Source: Spirosoma sp. SC4-14 (GTDB lineage: Bacteria > Bacteroidota > Bacteroidia > Cytophagales > Spirosomataceae). Taken from it: a DNA stretch of 64,000 bases. Below are positions 18,599 through 27,380 of the stretch, one piece after another. How positions within the stretch are numbered: the stretch's first letter is position 1; each line of letters opens with the position of its first letter. The notes beneath the pieces were generated by a model. That model was not told where the DNA came from. It worked only from the letters and a program-made list of their open reading frames with translations, and made no database searches. A program made the position numbers and the translations under genes. The stretch spans positions 4,271,001-4,335,000 of the forward strand of contig NZ_CP147518.1 in assembly GCF_037201965.1 (NCBI RefSeq), written 5' to 3'.

Positions 18599-19738
18599 TA
18601 AACCCATCTCCCGAATGCTGGCTTCGGCATAACCGGCACCGGAACTCATGCCTTTGCCACCGATGCCGGTTATGATTCGGATATTTTCGTCGACGTCGTA
18701 TTCGAAGATTTCAGCTTTCGTCTGACTGTAGAACCCAGCCCAGGTTTTGCGAACCTCCAGCGGAAACGTAACAATCCGCCGGGCTTCGGTCAGCATCAGT
18801 TGATTGATGTAGTCCTGCGTATGAAAGCCCAGGTCTTCAGCTTTGGTAGCGTCGGCATATTCGTGCGAGTCGCCAACAATAAATGATCCGTCGATGGCCT
18901 GTTTGAACAGGATATGAATGCCCCACTTCTGCAATTCGGCCAGGTGTTCAGGCTTTGGGATGCTTGCATAGGACGGGCACTCCTGAAACGATTCGTAGCG
19001 CCGGATGGTAAGACCCGTCAACATATTTCCGGGCAAGGTCACTCCGGCAACGGGCTCAACCAAAAGCATCTGCAATTTGCTAACCACCAATCCGGCATCG
19101 GCCAACTGTTCAGGAAACAGCAAACGTACCTCATGTCCACTACAGATCAGCACACGACCGGCCTGAAACCGCTGCTTATTGGCCAACGTCAGAATAGCAC
19201 CACCGTAGTTTGACTGACAATCGACGACTACCGACCCGGGTCGGTAGTCGACACCGTATTTTTTCTGAGCGAAGGCAATCAGCCGGTGAATCATCTGCTC
19301 AGGTTCTACACTCAGTTCGTCCGGAAAAAACAGCCCTCCTACCACGTAATCAGGTTGTAGCAATGGGTATTTTGTCAGGCACTGCAGTTTAGACAGCAGT
19401 TCGCAGGGGTAGCCAATGGCCTGATAGCGGTCATATAATTCGTTGGCCAACACCCATTCGTCGGAGTCAGATGCAATATAAACCGTACCATTAGCCCGTA
19501 CTGTCAGATCGGTCTGGCTCTGAATATCGCGGTAGATCTCCAGACTCCGACGACCGTACTCGAACCACCGCCCGGCCAGGCCCGACGGCACTACCTGCCC
19601 AAAATTTCGGACAGTTGCGCCAATTGGATACTGGTCTTTTTCGAGCAAAAGCACCCGTTGTCCGGCTTTGGCAGCATGATAGGCATGAAAAGCCCCCAGC
19701 GCTCCCGCACCCACAACAATCAGATCGTATGTAGCCAT
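18596..19738 (-). CDS. FAD-dependent oxidoreductase of the phosphonate-associated TIGR03364 type
   Basis: A 380-aa DAO-type flavoprotein: LIVVGAGALGAFHAYHAAKAG is the FAD dinucleotide-binding motif and GIGGKGMSSGAGYAEASI closes the FAD site. The family TIGR03364 is defined by its genomic link to a phosphonatase-like hydrolase (TIGR03351), and exactly such a hydrolase lies 15 bp upstream here, so the two are an operon. It is proposed to oxidise an aminophosphonate or related amine so that the hydrolase can cleave C-P or C-N chemistry; the true substrate is not established. No phosphonate transporter or PhnW is seen next to it. Confidence 0.85.
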   Translation of the reverse strand: MATYDLIVVGAGALGAFHAYHAAKAGQRVLLLEKDQYPIGATVRNFGQVVPSGLAGRWFEYGRRSLEIYRDIQSQTDLTVRANGTVYIASDSDEWVLANELYDRYQAIGYPCELLSKLQCLTKYPLLQPDYVVGGLFFPDELSVEPEQMIHRLIAFAQKKYGVDYRPGSVVVDCQSNYGGAILTLANKQRFQAGRVLICSGHEVRLLFPEQLADAGLVVSKLQMLLVEPVAGVTLPGNMLTGLTIRRYESFQECPSYASIPKPEHLAELQKWGIHILFKQAIDGSFIVGDSHEYADATKAEDLGFHTQDYINQLMLTEARRIVTFPLEVRKTWAGFYSQTKAEIFEYDVDENIRIITGIGGKGMSSGAGYAEASIREMGL

Positions 19739-19753
19739 AAGAAAATTAATCGG

Positions 19754-20491
19754 TTATGCACCTACGGTGAGTTCATTGGCCCCCAGCAAAGCGGGCAATT
19801 CCTTCAGGGAGCCAAGCAGGCGGTCGTGTGGATAGGCTTCCAGTTGCTCCTGCGAATGTGTACCATTGGTAACACCGAGGTTAAGGGCAACACCAGCGGC
19901 CCGACCCGACAACAGATCGGAAGGCGTATCGCCAATGTTGACAACCGCTTTGGAATCGCTGATGCCCAGCCACTGAATAGCTCGTTCAATCATATAGGGA
20001 TACGGCCGCCCCCGTTCGACCTCATCGCTGGCGATAGACAGTTGAATAATGCTATCGGCCGACCCCATCCGGCGGTTATCGAGCCCTTCCAGCCAGCCAA
20101 GTTTTTCCAGAATAATATCCGTTACCGTCCGATAGAAACCCGTTGTGAGCGCAATGGCAATACCACGTTCGCGCAGATAGGCAAAAGTTTCCAGACAACC
20201 TTCGGTTGGCGTAGCGCCCTGCGTGCGGTAATGATTTTCGAGAATGCGCTGAAAGGCGGCATACGACACATCGACATGCTGAGGCACATCGGGATGCATT
20301 TCGCCCAGTTGTTCTTTCCAGAGGGTACTGAACACATACCGCTTCGAAAGCCCCTGCATGGCCAGAATTCGCTCGTCCGACGCGATCAGGCCGGTTTCGG
20401 CGGCTGCTTCGGCAAAGCATCGCTCTACCTCATGGTGGTCGGTCACGGTGGTACCGGCCATATCGAAAACCACTAATTCAATAGATTGCAT
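19754..20491 (-). CDS. Phosphonatase-like HAD hydrolase, TIGR03351 type
   Basis: The 245-aa protein is a haloacid dehalogenase hydrolase resembling phosphonoacetaldehyde hydrolase. ELVVFDMAGTTVTDHHEV holds the nucleophile Asp in the DxAGTT form of the phosphonatase group. IALTTGFYRTVTDIIL is motif II, and VVNIGDTPSDLLSGRAAGV is motif IV with the metal-binding acidic residues. It is 15 bp upstream of its FAD-oxidoreductase partner. A role in degrading an organophosphonate is inferred from the family and pairing, not shown. Confidence 0.87.
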   Translation of the reverse strand: MQSIELVVFDMAGTTVTDHHEVERCFAEAAAETGLIASDERILAMQGLSKRYVFSTLWKEQLGEMHPDVPQHVDVSYAAFQRILENHYRTQGATPTEGCLETFAYLRERGIAIALTTGFYRTVTDIILEKLGWLEGLDNRRMGSADSIIQLSIASDEVERGRPYPYMIERAIQWLGISDSKAVVNIGDTPSDLLSGRAAGVALNLGVTNGTHSQEQLEAYPHDRLLGSLKELPALLGANELTVGA

Positions 20492-20623
20492 CGTTGGTCA
20501 GAAAAAAAGAGGTGGTAAAAAAACACAAACTTTTGGTACTTACCAGTAAATCGGTGTTAAGAAATAGAGAAAAAAAAGCCCGTCGGCAATGAGTTCGGCT
20601 ACCAATCAACGGCCCAAACCAGG

Positions 20624-21358
20624 CTATTTGGTTCGGATAACGGTCAGTTTTTTCATTAGTTCTTTACGGCTGGCAACCGGTATCTGGATCGGTATTTTAT
20701 GGTTGACCATATAGAGGTAATTGCTTTCCAGCCGTTCGATGTGGTTGATGTTTACGAGTAACGACCGCGACAGCCGGAAAAAATTGGATTGCGGAAAATA
20801 CTGGGCCAAATGACTCAGACTGGTGCTAATATGATGAACCGTTTCTTTACCGACCATAAACACCCGAACATACGACCCATCGGCTTTGAGGTACAACACA
20901 TTGTTGGTATCGATTTTTTCGTATCCTTTATCGATGGGTAAAAATAAGTGCCCTGGCGGCACGTCGGCTGTTGGCTGTACGGCATTTTCGAAATTATGGT
21001 AGGCCAGTTCAATCTGAAGTTTCAGCTCATGGCTCTGAAACGGTTTCAGCAAATAAGCCGAGGGCAGCGTTTCCTTGGCCGACTGGAATGTCTGTATTTC
21101 CGAATTGGCCGTCAGGTAGATTATAGGAATACGCCGTATAGCCAGCAGTTCCTTTGCGGTGTCAATACCATCGCGAGATCCGTTCAGTTGGATGTCGATC
21201 AGGGCCAGATCGACCGGGTATTTCCGAAAAGCGTCTATTGCTTCCTGATACGTACGGGCAGTTGCTACCACCGTATGACCAGCCTCCTGAAGCGTCTCCT
21301 GCAAATCCATAGCCGTTATGGCCTGATCTTCAACGACTAATATTCTCAATCCATTCAT
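20624..21358 (-). CDS. LytTR-type response regulator
   Basis: The 244-aa protein has an N-terminal receiver (ILVVEDQAITAMDLQETL; phospho-acceptor Asp55 in LALIDIQLNG; conserved Thr/Lys in YLTANSE and LLKPF) and a C-terminal LytTR DNA-binding domain (about residues 145-244: LYLKADGSYVRVFM, FFRLSRSLLVNINHIERLE). It lies 8 bp after the stop of the kinase gene on the same strand, so the two are a cognate two-component pair. The regulated genes are not known. Confidence 0.93.
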   Translation of the reverse strand: MNGLRILVVEDQAITAMDLQETLQEAGHTVVATARTYQEAIDAFRKYPVDLALIDIQLNGSRDGIDTAKELLAIRRIPIIYLTANSEIQTFQSAKETLPSAYLLKPFQSHELKLQIELAYHNFENAVQPTADVPPGHLFLPIDKGYEKIDTNNVLYLKADGSYVRVFMVGKETVHHISTSLSHLAQYFPQSNFFRLSRSLLVNINHIERLESNYLYMVNHKIPIQIPVASRKELMKKLTVIRTK

Positions 21359-21366
21359 ACTGACTC

Positions 21367-23127
21367 TTAAACAGTAAACTCCAGTGTAAATACGGCACCG
21401 GTCGCCGTATACCGATCATTGGTATTAAATATCCCTACGCCATCGAGCTGTTCAACCTGCGACTGAATTAACGTCATTCCAAACGTTTTCATTTTTGTTG
21501 CATTGCGCGTCATCGGCTCCAATGCGGGTTGGTCGGTTTTTGTTAATCCAGGACCATTATCGGCCACCACAAGCTGAATGCGGCTACCCGTTTTCCTGCA
21601 ACTCACCCAGAGCAACGGGTCTTTATTTCCAGGAAATGCATATTTGCAGGAATTAGTTACCAATTCGTTAATAATTAACCCCAGCGGAATGGCTTTATCA
21701 GCAGTTAAATCAATTTTATCGATTGAAAAATGATGTTCGGCATGGGTAAATCCATAGGTATGGAGGATTCCGGTAATGAGCTCCTCAATAAACTCGTCAA
21801 GCCGAACCTGAGCCAGCTTATCGCCATCGTAGAGCCGTCGGTGCAGAATGGCCATTGACTGAACGCGTAACTGACTTTCCTCGACTGCTTTTTTAGCCGT
21901 TGCGTCGGAGAGTCGTTTGGCCTGGAGATTTAGCAGGCTCGATACAATCTGGAGGTTATTTTTAACACGATGATTCTGTTCTTTAACCAGTTCTGCATTC
22001 TGTCGGCTTATCCGCTGATTTTTTCGATATAACCGAAAAAAAACGATGCTCATGCCAATGGTCATCATCAACAGGGCCGATACAGCGAGCGTAAATCGCT
22101 GTTGTGTTTGAAGGGTAGCGGCCTGGAGCGTCAGTTCCCGTTTCTGCGATTTTAGCAGCGATTCTTTTTTTTCACTTTCATACTCCATATTGATCCGGCT
22201 CACAGCCCCATTCCGATCTTCCAGCAGCATGGTCTTTTCCAACTGGCTCAGCTTTTTCAGGCGCTGATAGGCTTTTGCCCATTGACCAGTTGTTTCGTAA
22301 TAGTCGACAAACTCACGTTCCATTCCGATGAGGTAATCGAGTTCGTTCATGTTTGCCTGCTTGTATAGTGTTTCGGCCTGCTGCAGGATGGCATAGGCCC
22401 GTTCGGGCTTGCCCGTTAGTCGATAAGCCGTGGCCAGATGGACCATTGTATTGATCTGAATCCCTGGTTTATGCTTTAGGGAGTAGAGATGGAGTGCCTT
22501 TTCGAGGTAGGTAATCGATTTTGGATTTTGTGTTCTGGTCAGAAACTGACCAACCAGCAGATCAGCTTCGGCAATAGCCAGTGTATCGTTTAGCCGATGA
22601 CCCAGTGTTCGCACCGCGTTGTAACAGGCAAGAATGCTGTCGGACTTCACGTTATCATGCTGCCACTGTCCATCCCACACAATTTCGTAGGCTTGCCCCA
22701 GTGCGCCATAGGCCCGTAATAACCCTTCATCGGAATGAATTCGCTGAAATACCTGAAGCGACTGCCGTACATAGTGCAGCGCATCGTCCATGTCGTTCTG
22801 CCGACTTTCGTTTTCGTACAGGCGAACATAAAGCCGGCCTAACTCGAATGAATCGCCACGACGTTCCTGGATTCCGAGCGATTTAAGAAAATAGCGCTGC
22901 GAGGCCGCATAATCGCCCGCAAATGCATGGGTTTTACCGTAGAGATACCACGCTTCGGCCAGCAGCAGCGAATCATTTTCCCGAAGCGCCTTCTGTTCTG
23001 TTTGCTGCGCATTCTGAAGTCGTTTTTCGTTAAGGCTCAGATGTATCGCTTTCTGAGCCCTACTTTGGCCCAAAGCCATACTTAACAGTACCAGCAGGCA
23101 CACAGAACGCGGGTTTGACCAAAACAT
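21367..23127 (-). CDS. TPR-containing sensor histidine kinase, HisKA_2 type
   Basis: The start at 23127 (MFWSNPRSVCLLVLLSMALG) gives a signal peptide; 30 residues upstream in frame are probably untranslated. The product is 586 aa. A periplasmic tetratricopeptide region (about residues 40-330), one membrane helix (TLAVSALLMMTIGMSIVFF) and a coiled linker lead to a HisKA_2 dimerisation box with the phospho-acceptor His in QNHRVKNNLQIVSSLLNLQ. The HATPase part has LIINELVTNSCKYAF and VADNGPGL. It pairs with the LytTR regulator immediately downstream. The signal sensed is unknown. Confidence 0.92.
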   Translation of the reverse strand: MFWSNPRSVCLLVLLSMALGQSRAQKAIHLSLNEKRLQNAQQTEQKALRENDSLLLAEAWYLYGKTHAFAGDYAASQRYFLKSLGIQERRGDSFELGRLYVRLYENESRQNDMDDALHYVRQSLQVFQRIHSDEGLLRAYGALGQAYEIVWDGQWQHDNVKSDSILACYNAVRTLGHRLNDTLAIAEADLLVGQFLTRTQNPKSITYLEKALHLYSLKHKPGIQINTMVHLATAYRLTGKPERAYAILQQAETLYKQANMNELDYLIGMEREFVDYYETTGQWAKAYQRLKKLSQLEKTMLLEDRNGAVSRINMEYESEKKESLLKSQKRELTLQAATLQTQQRFTLAVSALLMMTIGMSIVFFRLYRKNQRISRQNAELVKEQNHRVKNNLQIVSSLLNLQAKRLSDATAKKAVEESQLRVQSMAILHRRLYDGDKLAQVRLDEFIEELITGILHTYGFTHAEHHFSIDKIDLTADKAIPLGLIINELVTNSCKYAFPGNKDPLLWVSCRKTGSRIQLVVADNGPGLTKTDQPALEPMTRNATKMKTFGMTLIQSQVEQLDGVGIFNTNDRYTATGAVFTLEFTV

Positions 23128-23523
23128 CGGGGTGTGGGAAACGAATAGAAGAGGCCCTACCCGTTTGCTATCAAATGTAAAAAACTCTCTTCCAAAGAAA
23201 AAAGACGGAGTTTGCAAGAAAATCCAGTGGATTCACAAACCCAGCATTGCCAAAGTAATTAGAATGAGGCATGTTTGATCTAAAATCAACGATAAACCTC
23301 TAGGCTACGGGTATTATTTCAGGGCTTATTTTTGATTATCCGGTGCTTTCTGTTACTATCTACACCTATTTTTGAGTGGGTTTTCCCGGTTGGCGCTTCT
23401 AGTATAGCTGCTGTAATGTAAGTATGCGCTAACTGTTTTTAGTGGCTTGACAGCAAAAATGCCCAGCATAGGTAGGTCTATGTCGGGCATTTTTAGTAAC
23501 AGCATCCTAACGGCGGGCAGCCA
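23128..23523. other. Intergenic region between pncB and the kinase gene
   Basis: This 396-bp stretch has no supported gene. It includes the pncB terminator at 23455-23494. The part next to the kinase should hold its promoter, but no clear -33/-7 pair was identified. Confidence 0.4.
23455..23494 (-). terminator. Intrinsic terminator after pncB
   Basis: AAAAATGCCCAGCATAG and CTATGTCGGGCATTTTT form a near-perfect hairpin with A- and T-runs on both sides, so it can act on either strand. It lies 29 bp past the pncB stop. Confidence 0.8.
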
Positions 23524-25017
23524 TCAGGCTCCTTCCCGAAGTTTCAGGATCAGCTCGGTTTTCAGTTCGTGCAGGTGTTTCTCTAAACCAACCGGATAGG
23601 TATGCGGATTGACAAATCGTTTTACGCCCGGATGCAAACCCGCAAGCTGGGTCTGTACCCGGTTGCGAATGGTATGAATATCGGGATTTTCATACACACA
23701 GTTTCCCGACCGAAACACGGGCACCAATAGATCTTCATAGGGCTGATCGGCATCAAATTTCCGACGTTTTGTAAAATCCAGCGGGTCGATCATGGTCATG
23801 GGTGTTGGCGTTGGCGCAATACGGGCATTGCTTTCGTCGTAGATCATATCGGCCACAAAGCCCTGCTCGTTTCGAAACCGCCGAACCTGTTGAATACCAG
23901 GTGTTGAGATTTTGATAGCCTGTTCTGAAAGCTTCATTTTGTAGTCCCATTCGCCCACAGAGGCCCGCACCGACGGCTCGTGCCGCAGGGCAGTCAGTTT
24001 ATAAACACCACCCAGAGCTGGCTGGTCGAAGGCCGTTACGAGTTTGGTACCCACTCCCCAGATGTTGATTTTGGCACCTTGCTGTTTCAGGCTGGTTATA
24101 ATGGTTTCATCGAGATCATTACTGGCCACAATGGCGGTATCCGTAAATCCAGCCTCATCGAGCAATTTCCGGGCTTCGATACTAAGGTAGGCCAAATCGC
24201 CGGAATCGAGTCGTATGGCTGACAGTTTGTGCCCCTGACGTTTGAGTTGCCGCCCCGTTTCAATAGCATTGCGCACGCCCTGTATCGTATCGTATGTATC
24301 GACCAGCAGGGTAATGTTGTTTGGCATCACGTTAGCATAGGTCAGAAACGCTTCCAGTTCGTTTTCGAACGACATGACCCAGCTATGCGCATGGGTTCCC
24401 CGCACCGGAATACCATAGAGTTTACCGGCCAGCACATTCGATGTAGCGTCGCAGCCACCAATATAAGCGGCCCGCGAAGCCGTCATGCCTCCATCGACGC
24501 CCTGCGCCCGACGCAGCCCAAACTCCAGCAGGATATCCTGCTCAACAACCAGGCGCAGCCGAGCGGCTTTGGTGGCAATGAGCGATTCGAAGTTGATCAG
24601 GTTCAGGAGCGGTGTTTCAATCAACTGGCATTGCAGAATTGGTCCGCGTACCCGCACTAGTGGTTCGTTCGGAAAAACAACCGTGCCCTCCGGCATCGCT
24701 TCAATGTCGCAGGTGAGTTTCAGCGTTGCCAGGTAGTCCAGAAAAGCCTCTTCGAAGAGAGGCAACCCATCGCTCCCCGTAAGCGATCGCAGATAGCGCA
24801 GGTCTTTCTTCGAAAACCCGAAGTTTTCAATAAAGCCGATCACGTTGGTTAGCCCGCAGGCAATGGTAAACCCTCCGCCGAACGGGTTTTTCCGAAAGTA
24901 TAAATTAAAGACAGCTTCTTTTTCGGCAGTTCCGGATTTCCAGTACCCATATGCCATAGTAACCTGATAGAGATCAGTCAGTAAGCTAAGAGAGGTGTCG
25001 TAAAGTTTGTTTGTCAT
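23524..25017 (-). CDS. pncB: Nicotinate phosphoribosyltransferase
   Basis: This enzyme joins nicotinate to PRPP to make nicotinate mononucleotide in NAD salvage. The start is placed at 25017 (MTNKLYDTSLSLLTDLYQVTMAYGYWK) because LLTDLYQLTM-type openings are the normal N-terminus; 49 upstream codons are open but unlike the family. The product is 497 aa. ALRRAQG-type FGLRRAQGVDGG, PVRGTHAHSWVMSF, LLVDTYDT, AIRLDSGDLAYLS and WGVGTKLVTAFDQPALGGVYKL are family signatures. It is divergent from rpoN across 149 bp. Confidence 0.95.
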   Translation of the reverse strand: MTNKLYDTSLSLLTDLYQVTMAYGYWKSGTAEKEAVFNLYFRKNPFGGGFTIACGLTNVIGFIENFGFSKKDLRYLRSLTGSDGLPLFEEAFLDYLATLKLTCDIEAMPEGTVVFPNEPLVRVRGPILQCQLIETPLLNLINFESLIATKAARLRLVVEQDILLEFGLRRAQGVDGGMTASRAAYIGGCDATSNVLAGKLYGIPVRGTHAHSWVMSFENELEAFLTYANVMPNNITLLVDTYDTIQGVRNAIETGRQLKRQGHKLSAIRLDSGDLAYLSIEARKLLDEAGFTDTAIVASNDLDETIITSLKQQGAKINIWGVGTKLVTAFDQPALGGVYKLTALRHEPSVRASVGEWDYKMKLSEQAIKISTPGIQQVRRFRNEQGFVADMIYDESNARIAPTPTPMTMIDPLDFTKRRKFDADQPYEDLLVPVFRSGNCVYENPDIHTIRNRVQTQLAGLHPGVKRFVNPHTYPVGLEKHLHELKTELILKLREGA

Positions 25018-25166
25018 ACCGCGAATGTACAACTCAGCAACTTTCCTAAAAATTTTCACTCGTTTCAAACAAAAAAAGCATAAATTGGTCTGATATTTGT
25101 GCGGGGCACTTTCGTCATCCAATGCCCCGTATGGTTCACTAATTCTACCGCTTACATTTACCACCC

Positions 25167-26618
25167 ATGCAGAAATTAAGCCTCTCTCAGTCGCTTCAAC
25201 AGAAACTGTCTCCTCAACAGATACAGTTTATCAAGCTGTTGCAAATTCCTACGGCCGAGCTGGAAACGCGAATTGAGGAAGAGCTGGAAATTAATCCGGC
25301 ATTGGAGGAAGGGATGGATGAAGAGTATGAGCAGAAAGAAGAAGATCCTTTTTCTGATGAGTTCGACGACGATTACAAAGATCTGAACAACGACCTGGAT
25401 ATTGACCCGTATCTTCAGAACGAAGATTATGCTGGCTATAAAATGCAGGGCGATGGCAACTATAGCGAAGAAGATCGCGAAATGCCACTAGCCACCAGCT
25501 CGACCCTGCTCGACTCGCTTCTTCAGCAATTTGGCTATCTTCAGTTGAACGACCATCAGCGAACAATTGGGCTTCAGCTCATTGGCAGCATTGAAGCCGA
25601 CGGCTACATCCGCCGGTCGATGCAGGCCATTGTCAACGACCTCGCTTTTTCTCAGAACGTGTTTACCGACACCGAAGAGCTGGAAGAAGTTCTTCAGAAA
25701 ATTCAGACCTTCGATCCGCCGGGCATCGGGGCCCGCTCCTTACAGGAATGCCTGGTCCTGCAACTCCGCCGGAAAGACACTACCGATCCTTATGTTATTC
25801 TGGCCATCCGAATCATTGAAGATTTCTTCGATGAATTCTCAAAAAAACACTATGATAAAATCCAGCGTCGGCTCAACATTAGCGATGATTCACTGAAAAA
25901 AGTGATCGACATCATCATCAAGCTAAACCCCAAACCAGGTTCGGTAGAGAGCGAAGGCGGCTCTATTCAGTATCTGATTCCCGATTTTATTCTGACCAAC
26001 AACAATGGCAAACTCGATCTGACCCTCAACGCCAAGAATGCCCCCGAACTGCGTATCAGCCGATCGTTTGCCGATATGCTCGACACCTACGACAAGAGCA
26101 GCAAACAAAACAAATCGCTGAAAGAAACGGTATCGTTCGTCAAGCAGAAACTCGATGCGGCCAAATGGTTTATCGACGCCATCAAACAACGCCAGCAAAC
26201 GCTGCTTAAGACAATGAATGCCATTGTCCGGTTTCAGTACGATTTCTTCCTGTCTGGCGATGAATCGAAGTTGCGTCCCATGATCCTGAAAGACATTGCC
26301 AACCTGATTGATATGGACGTTTCGACGGTTTCGCGGGTGGCCAACAGCAAATCGGTTCAGACCGAATTCGGTATTTATCCCCTGAAGTATTTCTTCTCGG
26401 AAGGTATAGCCACCGATTCGGGGGAGGATGTCAGCAGCCGGGAAGTAAAAAATATCCTGAAAGACCTGATCGACAACGAACCCAAACTAAACCCACTCTC
26501 CGACGATAAGCTGGAGAAAATCCTGAACGACCGGGGCTATAACATTGCCCGGCGAACCGTAGCCAAATACCGCGAACAACTGAACATTCCGGTTGCCCGG
26601 CTCCGAAAACAACTCTAA
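25167..26618 (+). CDS. rpoN: RNA polymerase sigma-54 factor
   Basis: A 483-aa sigma-54. Region I is glutamine- and leucine-rich (LSLSQSLQQKLSPQQIQFIKLLQIPTAELE), region II is acidic (EEGMDEEYEQKEEDPF, DEFDDDYKDL), and region III contains the core-binding and helix-turn-helix parts, including DIANLIDMDVSTVSRVANSKSVQTEFG. The diagnostic RpoN box is ARRTVAKYREQL near the C-terminus. It directs transcription from -24/-12 promoters with AAA+ activators. The promoter should lie in the 149-bp gap shared with pncB. Confidence 0.97.
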   Translation: MQKLSLSQSLQQKLSPQQIQFIKLLQIPTAELETRIEEELEINPALEEGMDEEYEQKEEDPFSDEFDDDYKDLNNDLDIDPYLQNEDYAGYKMQGDGNYSEEDREMPLATSSTLLDSLLQQFGYLQLNDHQRTIGLQLIGSIEADGYIRRSMQAIVNDLAFSQNVFTDTEELEEVLQKIQTFDPPGIGARSLQECLVLQLRRKDTTDPYVILAIRIIEDFFDEFSKKHYDKIQRRLNISDDSLKKVIDIIIKLNPKPGSVESEGGSIQYLIPDFILTNNNGKLDLTLNAKNAPELRISRSFADMLDTYDKSSKQNKSLKETVSFVKQKLDAAKWFIDAIKQRQQTLLKTMNAIVRFQYDFFLSGDESKLRPMILKDIANLIDMDVSTVSRVANSKSVQTEFGIYPLKYFFSEGIATDSGEDVSSREVKNILKDLIDNEPKLNPLSDDKLEKILNDRGYNIARRTVAKYREQLNIPVARLRKQL

Positions 26619-26721
26619 AAGTTTTTGCAGGATCGCTGTGCGATTTACAGTTTTCGGTTTAACCTTTGAAGAAAAATTCAGTTAGTCTACCGAAAATACC
26701 TTAAAGCGCACGGGCGATCCC

Positions 26722-27375
26722 GTGAAACCAGTAAACTTGAATACGCGTCTTGCCCGCTTTCTTTCTGTTGTTTTTCACCCGTTACTAATGCCGACGCTCC
26801 TCTTCGGCATTTTATTGTATCAGGCTCCTTCGGTACTGAATGTTGAAGCTTTTTCGGGGACCTTACGGATTAGTTTACTCATTCTGATTTTCATTGGAAC
26901 CTTTGGCGTTCCGGCCCTGCTGATTTACTACTTATTCCGCAGTGGTTATGTCCGAAGCCTGCATCTGAACGACCTGGCCGACCGTCGGTTACCTTATTTT
27001 CTGACGGCAATGGTCTATACCGGGCTCACCTTTCTGTTTGCTTTTCGGATGCAGTTGCTCTCTACCCTGGCACCCGAAATTGCGATTCTGCTCGGCAGTA
27101 TAACCGTTTCCATTCTGCTGGTAGGCCTCATTAGTCTCTACTGGCAGATCAGTGCCCACAGCGTTGGCATCAGTGGAGTAATTGGTGTTCTGGCTACGAT
27201 TATTGCCAAATTTGGCGAGACCGATCTTATCCTCGACCTGATTGGGCTAATTCTGCTGGCGGGTTGTGTTGCCAGCGCCCGCCTTCAGCTCAATGCCCAT
27301 ACGCCCGCCCAGATCAGTGCGGGCTTTGGGCTAGGATTGGGAGTTAGTATTCTGGCCGTTCTGTGGTTTATCTGA
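26722..27375 (+). CDS. PAP2-like integral membrane protein
   Basis: The 217-aa protein starts at GTG (26722) and has about six hydrophobic segments. QISAHSVGISGVIGVLA and ASARLQLNAHTPAQISAGFGLG are positioned like the SGH and R...H...G motifs of the PAP2 phosphatase superfamily, although the first motif is degenerate (SAHSVGISG). Such proteins are common in Bacteroidota and may act on lipid phosphates or undecaprenyl pyrophosphate, or may have lost activity. It follows rpoN by about 100 bp and converges on the next kinase gene with only 5 bp between the stops. Confidence 0.75.
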   Translation: MKPVNLNTRLARFLSVVFHPLLMPTLLFGILLYQAPSVLNVEAFSGTLRISLLILIFIGTFGVPALLIYYLFRSGYVRSLHLNDLADRRLPYFLTAMVYTGLTFLFAFRMQLLSTLAPEIAILLGSITVSILLVGLISLYWQISAHSVGISGVIGVLATIIAKFGETDLILDLIGLILLAGCVASARLQLNAHTPAQISAGFGLGLGVSILAVLWFI

Positions 27376-27380
27376 TACCA

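Noticed and set aside
19658-20476. 272-aa plus-strand open frame
   Set aside because: Antisense to the phosphonatase-like gene, which has all HAD motifs.
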